Assembly (NCBI GenBank): GCA_013287915.1
Contig: JABDCX010000013.1
Span: forward strand, 1-53,907
Length of the DNA stretch: 53,907 nt
Direction of reading: 5' to 3'
Origin: Chlamydiota bacterium
Lineage (GTDB): Bacteria; Chlamydiota; Chlamydiia; Chlamydiales; Parachlamydiaceae
Each line of letters starts with the position of its first letter. Within the stretch, counting starts at the first letter, position 1. Below are positions 1-7,793 of the stretch, one piece after another. The position numbers and the translations under genes were made by a program. The notes below the pieces were generated by a model. It saw only the letters and a list, made by a program, of their open reading frames with translations. It did no database searches and was not told the origin of the DNA.

Positions 1-712
1 TCGCGGCATTTTTTCCTGTGCTAAGTTTGTCTGAGTGCCACTCTTCGAGCAGGTCGATTGCGAATCCTGCTGCGTTGAGCCATTGTGCATATGAGGCCAA
101 GGGGTGATGGAAGGACCAAGTCGTGGAGGAGTCAGAGCCTTTGCTTGGGTTTGTGTGGATCGGGATTTTCATCGTCGTTGAGTAGCGGTCAACCCGGCGG
201 AACTGCAGTTTTTGCGCCTCATCCACTTTCCAAGACGACTGGCGCGGAATGCGAAAGCACGGGTGGTTCATGGCAATCACCAACTTACCGCCCATTTGCA
301 GATGTTTTGCGGCATTGAGGAACGCCCGGTTTGGATGTTCGAGATTTTGAACGGCAAGTACAATCGCAGCGTGAGTGAAATCCGTTTGTTTTACCGAGAG
401 CGGTTGCGTGATATCTCCGACGAGGTACGTGTGATGTTTGACTACATCGTTATTGCGCGCGGCTTTGATGAGCGAAGGAGCCGCATCTATCCCTGTGTAT
501 TGCGCACGCGCTGGGATACGGTTTGCCAACACCCCGTTGCCGCACGCCAAATCGAGGAGGTGAATGCTTGCATCCTCTTTCGGCAATTCTAAAAGTTTAA
601 GGACTCCAGGAAGAACGACATGCTGATGGTAATAGTGCCCATCATCGCCAACGCTTTTATCGTACCAAGCGTGCACCTTTTCCCACGAAGTTTTTGATTT
701 TGATCTTTCCAT
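1..712 (-). CDS. SAM-dependent methyltransferase (partial, 3' end outside window)
   Basis: The reverse strand is open from an ATG at 712 to the window edge (237 codons, no stop), so the C-terminus is missing. Residues about 48-56 read LLDLACGNG, the glycine-rich motif I of class I SAM-dependent methyltransferases. YTGIDAA follows, where an acidic residue at the end of strand 2 binds the SAM ribose, and GDITQPL is the usual motif II region. The substrate cannot be read from the sequence; small-molecule, ubiquinone-type and protein methylation are all possible. No signal peptide or membrane segment is seen, so it is probably cytosolic. It is divergent from the PEBP-family gene and has its own likely promoter. 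Family assignment is firm, substrate unknown. Confidence 0.8.
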   Translation of the reverse strand, partial: MERSKSKTSWEKVHAWYDKSVGDDGHYYHQHVVLPGVLKLLELPKEDASIHLLDLACGNGVLANRIPARAQYTGIDAAPSLIKAARNNDVVKHHTYLVGDITQPLSVKQTDFTHAAIVLAVQNLEHPNRAFLNAAKHLQMGGKLVIAMNHPCFRIPRQSSWKVDEAQKLQFRRVDRYSTTMKIPIHTNPSKGSDSSTTWSFHHPLASYAQWLNAAGFAIDLLEEWHSDKLSTGKNAA

Positions 713-737
713 AACGGCCTTATAAAAAAACAGCTGC

Positions 738-767
738 ATTGTAACAACAATTCTAGATAAAATGCAA
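738..767 (-). promoter_or_regulatory. Sigma70-type promoter of the methyltransferase gene
   Basis: On the minus strand TTGCAT (767-762) and TACAAT (743-738) are separated by 18 bases, ending 26 bases upstream of the methyltransferase ATG. The match is good and the position sensible. No operator-like repeat is seen. Confidence 0.5.
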
Positions 768-823
768 TTTAATTATTGCAAAAATTGGAATTTTGTTATA
801 AAGAAATTTCTTAGGGGGCCACG

Positions 824-1336
824 ATGTCTATTTTAGCTCATTTAGCCGTCGCTTTGGCACTTGTGGGGGTTCCACAAGCCACTTATTCAAAGGAGAACAC
901 CATGAAAATCGAAAGTTCCGTCTTCACCAACGGGAAACCCATCCCTCCCAAGCACACTTGTCAGGGCAAGGACGTGTCGCCCCCGCTCACGTTTTCAAAC
1001 ATTCCCAAAGAGGCGCGCTCCCTCGCTTTGATCATGGATGACCCAGATGCTCCGCACGGAACATTTGACCACTGGATCGCATGGAATATCCCAGCTAATA
1101 CGACAGCCCTTTCTGAAGGAGTCACCCTTGCCCATCAAGGAACCAACCATTTCCAAGAGGCGCGCTACCGAGGCCCCTGTCCGCCTCCAGGAAAGCCCCA
1201 CCGCTACTTTTTCAAGCTCTACGCCCTCGATACAACCCTCAACCTACCCAACGGTTCCACGAAGGAAGCCGTTGAAGCAGCGATGGAGGGGCACATCCTT
1301 GCCAAAGCTGAACTCGTCGGCCTCTTTCAACGCTAA
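824..1336 (+). CDS. YbhB/YbcL family (PEBP, Raf-kinase-inhibitor-like) protein
   Basis: The protein carries the bacterial PEBP pattern: CQGKDVSPPLTF near the start, then DDPDAPHGTFDHWIAWNIP, and RYRGPCPPPGKPHRYFF, which form the anion/phospholipid-binding pocket with its conserved Asp-Pro-Asp and His. The role of these proteins in bacteria is not settled. Two starts compete. The ATG at 824 follows AGGGGG and adds a hydrophobic, signal-like leader of about 26 residues, as in periplasmic YbcL. The ATG at 902 follows AAGGAG with ideal spacing and gives a cytosolic YbhB-like protein of 144 residues. Sequence alone does not decide; I slightly favour 902 for the mature or cytosolic form. A long inverted repeat follows the stop. 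Confidence 0.85.
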   Translation: MSILAHLAVALALVGVPQATYSKENTMKIESSVFTNGKPIPPKHTCQGKDVSPPLTFSNIPKEARSLALIMDDPDAPHGTFDHWIAWNIPANTTALSEGVTLAHQGTNHFQEARYRGPCPPPGKPHRYFFKLYALDTTLNLPNGSTKEAVEAAMEGHILAKAELVGLFQR

Positions 1337-1338
1337 GC

Positions 1339-1514
1339 CTAGGGAGCCTTTCCCGCTGTGAATTCTTCGAGGAGACTCGAAAGATTTTCGAGCGAGTTTA
1401 CCCCATCCGCCCCGAAACTCATATCGGTTTTGATATGGGTGAGGGGCGGTGGGGTAAAATCGCCGAAAAGATTTCAGAGGATCGTCGAAGAGGCACAGCG
1501 GGAAAGGCTCCTAG
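1339..1514. repeat. Long imperfect inverted repeat (about 85-nt arms)
   Basis: Two arms of about 85 bases face each other around a small loop at about 1428-1433. The outer part, AGCCTTTCCCGCTGTG (1345-1360) against its complement (1494-1509), is perfect, and so are the loop-proximal CATATC/GATATG. The middle matches at roughly three bases in four. It directly follows the PEBP-family stop and precedes a promoter. It could be a decayed inverted duplication, a MITE-like element, or an RNA structure ending transcription; there is no T-run to make it a simple intrinsic terminator. Confidence 0.7.
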
Positions 1515-1524
1515 AGCATTTTTC

Positions 1525-1554
1525 TTGACAAAATAACCCCAAACATGATAAGAT
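1525..1554 (+). promoter_or_regulatory. Promoter of the paralogous membrane-protein pair
   Basis: TTGACA (1525-1530) and TAAGAT (1549-1554) with an 18-base spacer lie 41 bases before the ATG at 1596. The layout, including AAATA directly after the -35 box, closely resembles the promoter at 5983-6012 in front of the third family member's operon. Confidence 0.6.
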
Positions 1555-1595
1555 TCTCTTTAACTTTATAATACATAATCTGTTAAGGAGTCAAA

Positions 1596-2705
1596 ATGTC
1601 GGTTTCCTCTAGTTCATGGTTCGTCAATGCACCAAAAAGCTTAACCATTTCTGAAATTGCAGCAGATATTGCCCAGTCTAGGATATCTCTTGTTATTGGC
1701 GCCCTTGTAGAGGCGTATATGCAGGAGGGACGAAGAGATTTGGGGCTAGTAGATGGTGCGAAGCATCTCTTTCCCCGTTTTACCGCGGAAGTGGTCCTCG
1801 ATGCTGTCGGCCAAGTGACCTATGGCGCTTTGCGTTGGAGTGGCTTTGATTTAGGTAAAATAGGTTTTGTTCCAGTTGCAAATATCACGCGATTATTCGC
1901 TCCTCGTTACATTTTTGCGCAGTTCGTAATAGCGGCTTTACGAACCGTTTCTCCCCGCTATTTGATTGCGTTGAACGTTGTTGTTTTTGTTGCTCCCTTT
2001 TTCTTCCCGCAGCCAAAAGCTGAGAAGATTAGTCAGGAGTTTCAGGACAAGATCGATGCTGTATGTAAAATAAAGGAGCATGATGGATTGATTGATGCCG
2101 TGAAGGAAATCATCACCCAAAACCGTTGTTCTACCGTTGAGTTGATTGCTCTTGAGAAGGCATTAATGAGTATTACAGTAGAGGCAGGGGGAGTACAGGA
2201 GCGCTTACAGCACGAGTTAGATTACTACATTGCCTTTAGCAAACTTCCCGAAATGCGGGCTCAGGAATTAAGAGTGAAAATCGACAGTGCGGTTGAGTTG
2301 ACTCAAGCCCTTCAAGACGAGGTCGAGTCAAAAGGGGATTCATTCGATTTTGTTACCCAAATTCCGGATTTTTGTGTAGAACTAGAAACAATCCTTAATC
2401 CGGTGTCACTCACGGCTGATGAGTTCAAGTTGGCGCAAACAGCTTTGGCTGACAAGTTTCAATTGGTGGAAACAGCCTTAGAGAGAAATAGGTTAGGAAG
2501 TCTACGTCAGGTAATTGATCAAGGGTTTGGAGCTATCATTCAGCTAAAACAAGTTAAGGAATCGTTCCTTCCTCAAATAATTTCAAATATGTTTGTATTA
2601 AACTATGGGAACCGCTTTTCAAACCAACAATGGATTATCGGTAACGTGGCTGCCGCTGCCCTTAGCTTTCTAGCTGGCGTCAAGCTCGTTGTTAACCCCG
2701 TTTAG
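1596..2705 (+). CDS. Unrecognised membrane-associated protein, paralogue 1 of 3
   Basis: A 369-residue protein I do not recognise. The N-terminal third carries a pattern shared with the next gene and with the gene at 6802: FTAEVV, a segment ending YGALRWSGFDLGKIGF, then LFAPRYIFAQFVIAALRT and a hydrophobic stretch (about residues 120-140). The middle (about 145-320) is charged and helical, probably coiled coil. The C-terminus NRFSNQQWIIGN leads into a final hydrophobic segment with FLAGVKLV. Two or three membrane segments flanking a helical middle are likely, reminiscent in layout only of chlamydial inclusion or secreted membrane proteins. The start follows AAGGAG, and paralogue 2 begins with the same pattern. 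Probably co-transcribed with the next gene, 13 bases away. Confidence 0.7.
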   Translation: MSVSSSSWFVNAPKSLTISEIAADIAQSRISLVIGALVEAYMQEGRRDLGLVDGAKHLFPRFTAEVVLDAVGQVTYGALRWSGFDLGKIGFVPVANITRLFAPRYIFAQFVIAALRTVSPRYLIALNVVVFVAPFFFPQPKAEKISQEFQDKIDAVCKIKEHDGLIDAVKEIITQNRCSTVELIALEKALMSITVEAGGVQERLQHELDYYIAFSKLPEMRAQELRVKIDSAVELTQALQDEVESKGDSFDFVTQIPDFCVELETILNPVSLTADEFKLAQTALADKFQLVETALERNRLGSLRQVIDQGFGAIIQLKQVKESFLPQIISNMFVLNYGNRFSNQQWIIGNVAAAALSFLAGVKLVVNPV

Positions 2706-2718
2706 GAGTAAATTTGAT

Positions 2719-3330
2719 ATGTTAGTTTCCGGTTCATGGCTTGTCAATACACAAAAAAGCTTAACCATTCCTGAAATTGCGACAGATGTTGCGAATTCAA
2801 GGGGCACGTTTGTTTTCAGTGCTTTTCTTCAGTCTTATATAGATGAGGGGCAAAGAGGTTTGGGGCTAGCTGGCAATGCGAAGCATCTCCTTCCCTATTT
2901 TACTGCGGAAGTGGTCATCGGCTCTGCCTGTCAGGTGACCTACGGCGTGTTGCGTTGGAATGGTTTTGATTTAGGTGAAATAGGTTTCGTTCCAGTTGCA
3001 AGTATCACGGACCTATTTGCACCTCGCTACATTTTTGCAAAATTGGTGACAGCTGCTTTACTAACCGTATCTCCCCGCTATTTGATCGCGTTGAACGTTG
3101 TTGCGCTTGTTATTCCATTCTTTCTTCGGGAGCAAGGAGCTAAGAAGAATAGTTCGGCTTCTGAGGGCATTACACTCGGGGGAATTGGCCCTTCAATGCT
3201 TTCAGCTGTGTTTGTACGGAGATGCGGCAACCGCTTTTCCTACCAGCAATGGATCATCGGTAACTGTGTTGCCGCTGCCCTCGGCTATTTAGCTGGCGTG
3301 AAGCTTGTTGCTAACCTCATTCAGGAATAA
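2719..3330 (+). CDS. Unrecognised membrane-associated protein, paralogue 2 of 3
   Basis: A 203-residue shorter paralogue of the preceding protein. N-terminal (SWLVNTQKSLTIPEIA) and C-terminal (NRFSYQQWIIGN, YLAGVKLV) regions align closely, but the helical middle of about 150 residues is missing, so the conserved ends are joined by a short linker. An upstream in-frame ATG exists at 2689 inside paralogue 1, but the ATG at 2719 follows AGGAG and aligns with paralogue 1's start, so I use it. Arrangement and similarity point to tandem duplication followed by loss of the middle. It is convergent with the esterase gene, two bases from its stop. Function unknown. Confidence 0.7.
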   Translation: MLVSGSWLVNTQKSLTIPEIATDVANSRGTFVFSAFLQSYIDEGQRGLGLAGNAKHLLPYFTAEVVIGSACQVTYGVLRWNGFDLGEIGFVPVASITDLFAPRYIFAKLVTAALLTVSPRYLIALNVVALVIPFFLREQGAKKNSSASEGITLGGIGPSMLSAVFVRRCGNRFSYQQWIIGNCVAAALGYLAGVKLVANLIQE

Positions 3331-3332
3331 GT

Positions 3333-4283
3333 CTAAAAGTGTAGACCTTCTTTCGCCAGTGCACTTACAGTGCGCTTGAAGAACTGCCAAATGGTATCGG
3401 TTGCGTTTAGGGTGTTCATCTCCTTGCCTGTCAACTTTTCTGGCAAAGCGCGCTCACCACCGGGCCATTCGTGGCCTTGGCCAGCAACGACAATATACTC
3501 CACTTCCTGTCCTTTCCCATTAGGTCCATAGCGAGTGAACGTCACCCCTCCCTTTTTTTCGACAGTTTTTTGGGTGGGAGCAATATTGAGAAGTTTAAGC
3601 CAATCTAAGACGGAAGCAATCATTGGCGGCTTATTCACCAGATGTGGGGTCCATGGATTTTTGGCAGGCCCACCGTCAATGGGATTCAGGGGATCTGCGT
3701 CGCCTACAATGAGCATCATGGACATTGTTCTTTTGGGTTTGGGATGTTCAACCATCAGGTGCCCCGAAACGGGAGCAATGGCAGTTAAAATATCGGACAG
3801 TTCAATACCGGCACGGAAAGTCATTGACGCCCCACTGGAAAAGCCGGTCATATAGACGCGTCTCGGATCGACTTTATATCTTTTAGACACATCTTCGATG
3901 ACTTTGCGCAGATAGGCAATATCATCTACCGATTTTTTAACATGTGGAAGACCAGAATTCCAGACATTTGGGTTTGTGCGGAAGTGTGAAGGCTTTGTCA
4001 GATCAAGTGGAGTGGCTTCAGGGAATACAACAATAAAGGATTCCTCATCGGCTTTTCGAGTCCATCCATACTTTTTGGCGGCCCCCTCGGAATTGCCTCC
4101 CGCTCCATGCAAGAAAAGGACAAGTGGGATTTCTTCCCCTTTGTAGGAGTGTGGAACATGGATGAGATACTTTCTTGACATCCCCTGAAGTTCCAAGACG
4201 ACGTGTTGTTCTTGCGGCGGCAGCGCATTTAAGAAAGCTCCACTCACGATAAAAGCAATGGCCATTATGATGGTTAAATTCAT
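3333..4283 (-). CDS. Secreted PHB-depolymerase-like esterase (alpha/beta hydrolase, LpqC type)
   Basis: A 316-residue alpha/beta hydrolase with an N-terminal hydrophobic signal segment (about residues 3-20). LFLHGAGGN (about 57-64) forms the oxyanion region, GFSSGAS holds the nucleophile Ser150, VGDADPLNP the likely acid, and GQGHEWPGG the catalytic His. This order fits the polyhydroxybutyrate-depolymerase/feruloyl-esterase-like family; many such proteins are general exported esterases, so PHB as substrate is not implied. An upstream ATG at 4334 would overlap the Myb-like gene's 3' end; the start at 4283 gives a clean signal peptide and follows GGGAGG. It may be co-transcribed with the upstream Myb-like gene, 19 bases away. 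Acting outside the cytoplasm is inferred. Confidence 0.8.
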   Translation of the reverse strand: MNLTIIMAIAFIVSGAFLNALPPQEQHVVLELQGMSRKYLIHVPHSYKGEEIPLVLFLHGAGGNSEGAAKKYGWTRKADEESFIVVFPEATPLDLTKPSHFRTNPNVWNSGLPHVKKSVDDIAYLRKVIEDVSKRYKVDPRRVYMTGFSSGASMTFRAGIELSDILTAIAPVSGHLMVEHPKPKRTMSMMLIVGDADPLNPIDGGPAKNPWTPHLVNKPPMIASVLDWLKLLNIAPTQKTVEKKGGVTFTRYGPNGKGQEVEYIVVAGQGHEWPGGERALPEKLTGKEMNTLNATDTIWQFFKRTVSALAKEGLHF

Positions 4284-4302
4284 TATCCACGAGCCTCCCG
4301 GA

Positions 4303-5112
4303 TTACGTATCTGAATGAAGACGCTTTTTTCCAACTTTTATGCCACTGCCTGAAACGTCATTTGGTTCATTTTTATGATCGGGCTTGAATTGACTCCAAT
4401 CTGTGTTAAACCAGTATGTTGTGCAATCTTCAGCACACCGCGTTTTAACGCGCGCTGCAATGAGATCAAAGTTACTTATTCCCAGTTGATTTACCGCATT
4501 GTAAAGTGCGGTCTTTTCGACCGTGGACCAATTGCCCTGTTTAAAAAGTGGATTTATTGTTTTCCATCTTTTTTTGATCTGAATGGTGGTCCTGTCTGGA
4601 AATTGTTTAAAAACCGCAGGCCAGTCTATAACATCATCAGACTGGATTGCTTTTGTAAGCTTACGGTCCTCTTTTCTAGTCCATTCTCCACGCTTTATAT
4701 TTGGATTTATTTGGCTCCACCTAGAGGAACAATCCAGATTTGTCCTACCTGGAATGAGTGATGAGATCGTCATCCAATCGATATTTCCGTATTTTAGATT
4801 AATATTTGTAACAGCCCATAGGAGAAATTCATCCTCTTTCTTAGTCCAGTCCGGTTCCTCTATTGTATTTCTTGTTAGCTGGGCGTTGGTGTGTGAGGGC
4901 AAAACAGCAGGTTGCGGGGAGATGGGATAATTGGAATCGAAGCATTTTTGAGCTGTATCGGCTACGTTTGCAACGGTTTGAGCTGAGGGCAAAGGAGGAA
5001 CAGGAAGGGTTTTAGAATTATCTACAAGGCTATCCGTGTTTAACATGAATGATAGTCTTAAAGGACTATGATGCATATTTATTCTATTGCCTGAAGTTGG
5101 TGCTGAGGCCAT
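4303..5112 (-). CDS. Protein with three Myb/SANT DNA-binding repeats
   Basis: A 269-residue protein with three consecutive Myb-type repeats at about residues 87-245. Each has spaced aromatic residues of the Myb fold: WTKKEDEFLLWAV...DWMTI...CSSRWSQI, then WTRKEDRKL...DWPAVF...KKRWKTI, then WSTVEKTALYNAV...NFDLIAARV...TTYWFNT. Such R1R2R3-like proteins are typical of eukaryotes and rare in bacteria. The first 85 residues are Ser/Pro/Thr-rich without a Sec signal. The start at 5112 follows AGGAG at proper spacing; a start at 5169 lacks support. The likely role is DNA binding, either in the bacterium or, more attractively, as an effector acting in the host nucleus. The C-terminus is basic (KVGKKRLHSDT), compatible with a nuclear-localisation signal. 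Effector status is inference only. Confidence 0.8.
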   Translation of the reverse strand: MASAPTSGNRINMHHSPLRLSFMLNTDSLVDNSKTLPVPPLPSAQTVANVADTAQKCFDSNYPISPQPAVLPSHTNAQLTRNTIEEPDWTKKEDEFLLWAVTNINLKYGNIDWMTISSLIPGRTNLDCSSRWSQINPNIKRGEWTRKEDRKLTKAIQSDDVIDWPAVFKQFPDRTTIQIKKRWKTINPLFKQGNWSTVEKTALYNAVNQLGISNFDLIAARVKTRCAEDCTTYWFNTDWSQFKPDHKNEPNDVSGSGIKVGKKRLHSDT

Positions 5113-5254
5113 AAAAATGCTCCTATAATCGTAAAAAAAACGTATTATAGCGGTTAAGGCCGAAGGCAATCTACTGAAAAAATTTTCAATATAAAAACGT
5201 TGTAGAGGAAGGCGGCATGTGATAAGGAAGTTCTTAAGATCTTTTGGAGTGGCA

Positions 5255-5923
5255 ATGAAAGAATCAACTAATTCCGGGAAACCACATCACATGCTATATC
5301 GCTCCCACCCTTGGCACGGGATGTCTTTGGGGGAGAAGGCGCCAGAAGTTGTGAACTGCTATATCGAAATGGTGCCGACAGACACCGTCAAATACGAATT
5401 GGACAAAGAGACTGGCATCCTTAAAGTCGATCGCCCGCAAAAATTTTCTAGTCTTTGTTCTAGTTTGTATGGATTGTTGCCCCAGACTTACTGTGGGCCG
5501 AAAGTTGCCAAGTATTGCATTGAGAAAACAGGCCGCACACAGGTTGTAGGGGATGAAGACCCGTTGGATATTTGTGTGTTAACAGAAAAGGTTATCCCCC
5601 GAGGCGACATCATGCTGCGCGCCTATCCGATAGGGGGATTTCGCTTGATTGACGGGGAACAAGCCGATGACAAGATCATTGCCGTGCTCATGGGCGATTT
5701 TATCTATGAAAAGTTCAAGGATATTAGTGAATGCCCGGAAAACGTCATTGAAAGGCTAAGGCACTACTTCCTAACCTATAAGGATGATCCAGATAGAGTC
5801 AAAGCCCACGTCCAAATTACCCACACCTATGGCGTTAAAGAAGCCCACCAAGTCATTCGTCTCTCACAGCAAGACTATAAAGATAAATTTCTGCTGTCGA
5901 GTGAGTCTCGTCTAGATAAATAA
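5255..5923 (+). CDS. ppa: Inorganic pyrophosphatase
   Basis: A soluble family I pyrophosphatase of 222 residues that hydrolyses pyrophosphate to drive biosynthesis. DKETGILKVDRPQKFSS, YGLLPQTYCG and GDEDPLDICVL (acidic metal ligands) are diagnostic; the DPLDICVLTE and PIGGFRLID stretches match my memory of the chlamydial enzyme, as does the KDISECPENVIERLRHYF region. The start at 5255 is preceded by TTGGAG; a longer version from 5219 would add 12 residues absent from relatives. The N-terminal region contains HPWHG, also found in the Chlamydia protein. It stands alone, divergent from the Myb-like gene. Confidence 0.95.
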   Translation: MKESTNSGKPHHMLYRSHPWHGMSLGEKAPEVVNCYIEMVPTDTVKYELDKETGILKVDRPQKFSSLCSSLYGLLPQTYCGPKVAKYCIEKTGRTQVVGDEDPLDICVLTEKVIPRGDIMLRAYPIGGFRLIDGEQADDKIIAVLMGDFIYEKFKDISECPENVIERLRHYFLTYKDDPDRVKAHVQITHTYGVKEAHQVIRLSQQDYKDKFLLSSESRLDK

Positions 5924-5976
5924 ATCTTCAAAATCAACTATTTGATGCTGATTTTTTGTTTTGTCGCTTCCTTAGA
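5924..5976 (-). pseudogene. Remnant of an RHH antitoxin gene
   Basis: Directly behind the ppa stop, the reverse strand reads KEATKQKISIK, a stop, then LILKI. This matches KKAAKQKISVNSLILQI in the ribbon-helix-helix antitoxin at 9381-9644, with most bases also conserved. The fragment is short, has an internal stop and no flanking coding sequence, so it is a decayed trace of a second copy. Confidence 0.5.
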
Positions 5977-5982
5977 ATCCCA

Positions 5983-6012
5983 TTGACAAAATATTCGTAG
6001 ATATGATACAAT
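5983..6012 (+). promoter_or_regulatory. Promoter of the 6041-7767 gene pair
   Basis: TTGACA (5983-5988) and TACAAT (6007-6012) with an 18-base spacer lie about 28 bases before the start of the next gene. It resembles the promoter at 1525-1554. Confidence 0.6.
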
Positions 6013-6040
6013 GCTTTTTTTAATAAACTAATTGGAGGCT

Positions 6041-6799
6041 ATGATGATTACGAGTTATAACGACGGTGGTATCTGCCATATATATTCTGATAAAATGAGT
6101 GATAGTTATCCAAAGATGGAAATAGAAGATAGATATATTTGTTATGGATTTGCAGATGATGGGAAAGATCTCTCAATGGGAGCCAGATGTAAGGATTTGG
6201 TGAATCTGGCACTTAATAGATGTACATGCGTTGATGTGCATACAGTCAACTATGCTCAGGCCATCAGCGTCCCGAATACTGAATTTCAAAAACATCCAAA
6301 AAGTCTTTTAGAGAGAATGTCAACAGCAGCAAATAGCATTTTCGTTTGTTCCCGTGATGCAATTCAAAAATGTACACATCAGACGGGAAAAGATTTGCTA
6401 TGGATCGCTGGAATCATTGCAGGCACTGTTGCAGCGGTCTACATATACAATTTACTGGCAAAGGATAGCTTGAGTAAAATTGCAGATTGGAAAGATCATC
6501 TGGGCAAAGAAATGCCGGTTAGTCCTTTAAAATGGGATGCAAGCACAAAGCATTGGAAGATGGAAATATTAACCGAGAGCCGTTTATTGAAGGTCACGCA
6601 CAGTTATGAAGTACAAGCGATGATTATGAGAGCTGGTGCTGTTATGTCTGTTCTCTTGGGAACTGCTTTTGCTCTTGTGAACACTCAGCAAAGCGAACTT
6701 GTCACCAACTATCGAGACCGCTATGTCTCATATTTTAACGAACATAGCCCAAAACAATTCTGTAAACTCGTTCCTATAATTACAACTGAAAGGATTTAA
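6041..6799 (+). CDS. Unrecognised protein with two hydrophobic segments
   Basis: A 252-residue protein I cannot assign. The first 110 residues are soluble and rich in Cys and His. LLWIAGIIAGTVAAVYIY (about 124-141) is a clear membrane helix, and VMSVLLGTAFALV (about 205-217) a second weaker one, with about 60 soluble residues between. GGAGG is followed by two adjacent ATGs (6041, 6044); either may be used. It is two bases upstream of the third membrane-family paralogue, so the two are very likely co-transcribed and may act together. No catalytic motif is visible. Confidence 0.65.
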   Translation: MMITSYNDGGICHIYSDKMSDSYPKMEIEDRYICYGFADDGKDLSMGARCKDLVNLALNRCTCVDVHTVNYAQAISVPNTEFQKHPKSLLERMSTAANSIFVCSRDAIQKCTHQTGKDLLWIAGIIAGTVAAVYIYNLLAKDSLSKIADWKDHLGKEMPVSPLKWDASTKHWKMEILTESRLLKVTHSYEVQAMIMRAGAVMSVLLGTAFALVNTQQSELVTNYRDRYVSYFNEHSPKQFCKLVPIITTERI

Positions 6800-6801
6800 C
6801 T

Positions 6802-7767
6802 ATGGATGCTGCTGATAGAGTAGGTGTTCCTGATTCATTATTTGTTTACACGGGTCAAAGGCCAAGTTTTGGTCAAGTGGCGGGTGAGTGCGCAAGGGCA
6901 ATACTTAGCCAGAACAGTATCGTTGTGGCATCGTCTGCCTTGATCGCGTTTTCTATTCAGCTTCCAAAATTGTTAGAGGGTAATAAGTTAGACAAGTGGA
7001 ACTGGTCGAGTTTTATGAATGATCATATGCTCAATCTTACTGCAAGTGTGTTTGTTCAATTGGTCTCAGAAGCGGCTTATGGAGCTTTCCGTTTAGCGGG
7101 TTTTGATTTTGGTCGCATTGGGACAAGACAGCTCAAAGATAGGCCTCATTTTTTTGCTCCAAGGTACATTATGGGTTGCGCTGCGACCGCATATTTAAAA
7201 ACGCTTTCCTCTTCCGATCTAAAGACTCATAGTTATTCCTTGTTAGGGTTGACCATGGCTATGCTCGTTGCGAGTAATCTAATGCCAGTGGCCGAAAATA
7301 AGAGAGAAAACTTTAGTGAGAAAGTTGACCGATTCATTGCTCTTGATCAGCAATTCTCAGAAAGGACGCAACCAGAGGAATCTGATAACCAGCCACGAGG
7401 AGAGATCCAATCCACTCTCCCTGATTATAAGAAAATGGCTTATGCTATCATTAATATCCAGAAATGCACGCTGGACGAGATTCGGCAACTTATGGATGCA
7501 ATTGAAGAGCGTACAAGTACGCCATTCCAAGCTCTATTTAATACTGATTTGAACGCACAGTTGCTCAAATATAAAGGTAACAACACAGAACCCAGTTTGT
7601 CTGAACGATTTATTCTTCAATATACTCAAGATCTCTCAAGGTATTTAGGAGCAACTCTCGAGCGTTCGTTTGTTGGGCCTGCTATCTTTATGGATGTGGC
7701 GCTTGTCGCTATGAAGTTGTTATTTGGTGTCAAGTTTCTATCTGTCGTCCCTGCGAAAGCGGGCTAA
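6802..7767 (+). CDS. Unrecognised membrane-associated protein, paralogue 3 of 3
   Basis: A 321-residue divergent relative of the proteins at 1596 and 2719. The shared core is recognisable: a YGAFRLAGFDFGRIG segment, then FFAPRYIMGCAATAYLKTLS, a hydrophobic helix, a charged helical middle, and a hydrophobic C-terminus with LLFGVKFL matching FLAGVKLV. The N-terminus has an extra segment (SIVVASSALIAFSIQ, about residues 35-49) that could be membrane-bound. The start is an ATG two bases after the previous stop, preceded by AAAGGA inside that gene's end, suggesting coupled translation. Function unknown; the family seems lineage-specific (inference). Confidence 0.7.
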   Translation: MDAADRVGVPDSLFVYTGQRPSFGQVAGECARAILSQNSIVVASSALIAFSIQLPKLLEGNKLDKWNWSSFMNDHMLNLTASVFVQLVSEAAYGAFRLAGFDFGRIGTRQLKDRPHFFAPRYIMGCAATAYLKTLSSSDLKTHSYSLLGLTMAMLVASNLMPVAENKRENFSEKVDRFIALDQQFSERTQPEESDNQPRGEIQSTLPDYKKMAYAIINIQKCTLDEIRQLMDAIEERTSTPFQALFNTDLNAQLLKYKGNNTEPSLSERFILQYTQDLSRYLGATLERSFVGPAIFMDVALVAMKLLFGVKFLSVVPAKAG

Positions 7768-7793
7768 CCTTGTCACGAACGATGTGATTTTTG

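Noticed and set aside
85-592. Plus-strand open frames at the left edge
   Set aside because: They are antisense to the methyltransferase, whose motifs are clear on the minus strand and which runs off the window without a stop.
3332-3347. GTCTA...TAGAC hairpin between convergent genes as a terminator
   Set aside because: The stem has only five pairs, lies within the esterase's last codons and has no T-run; too weak to list.
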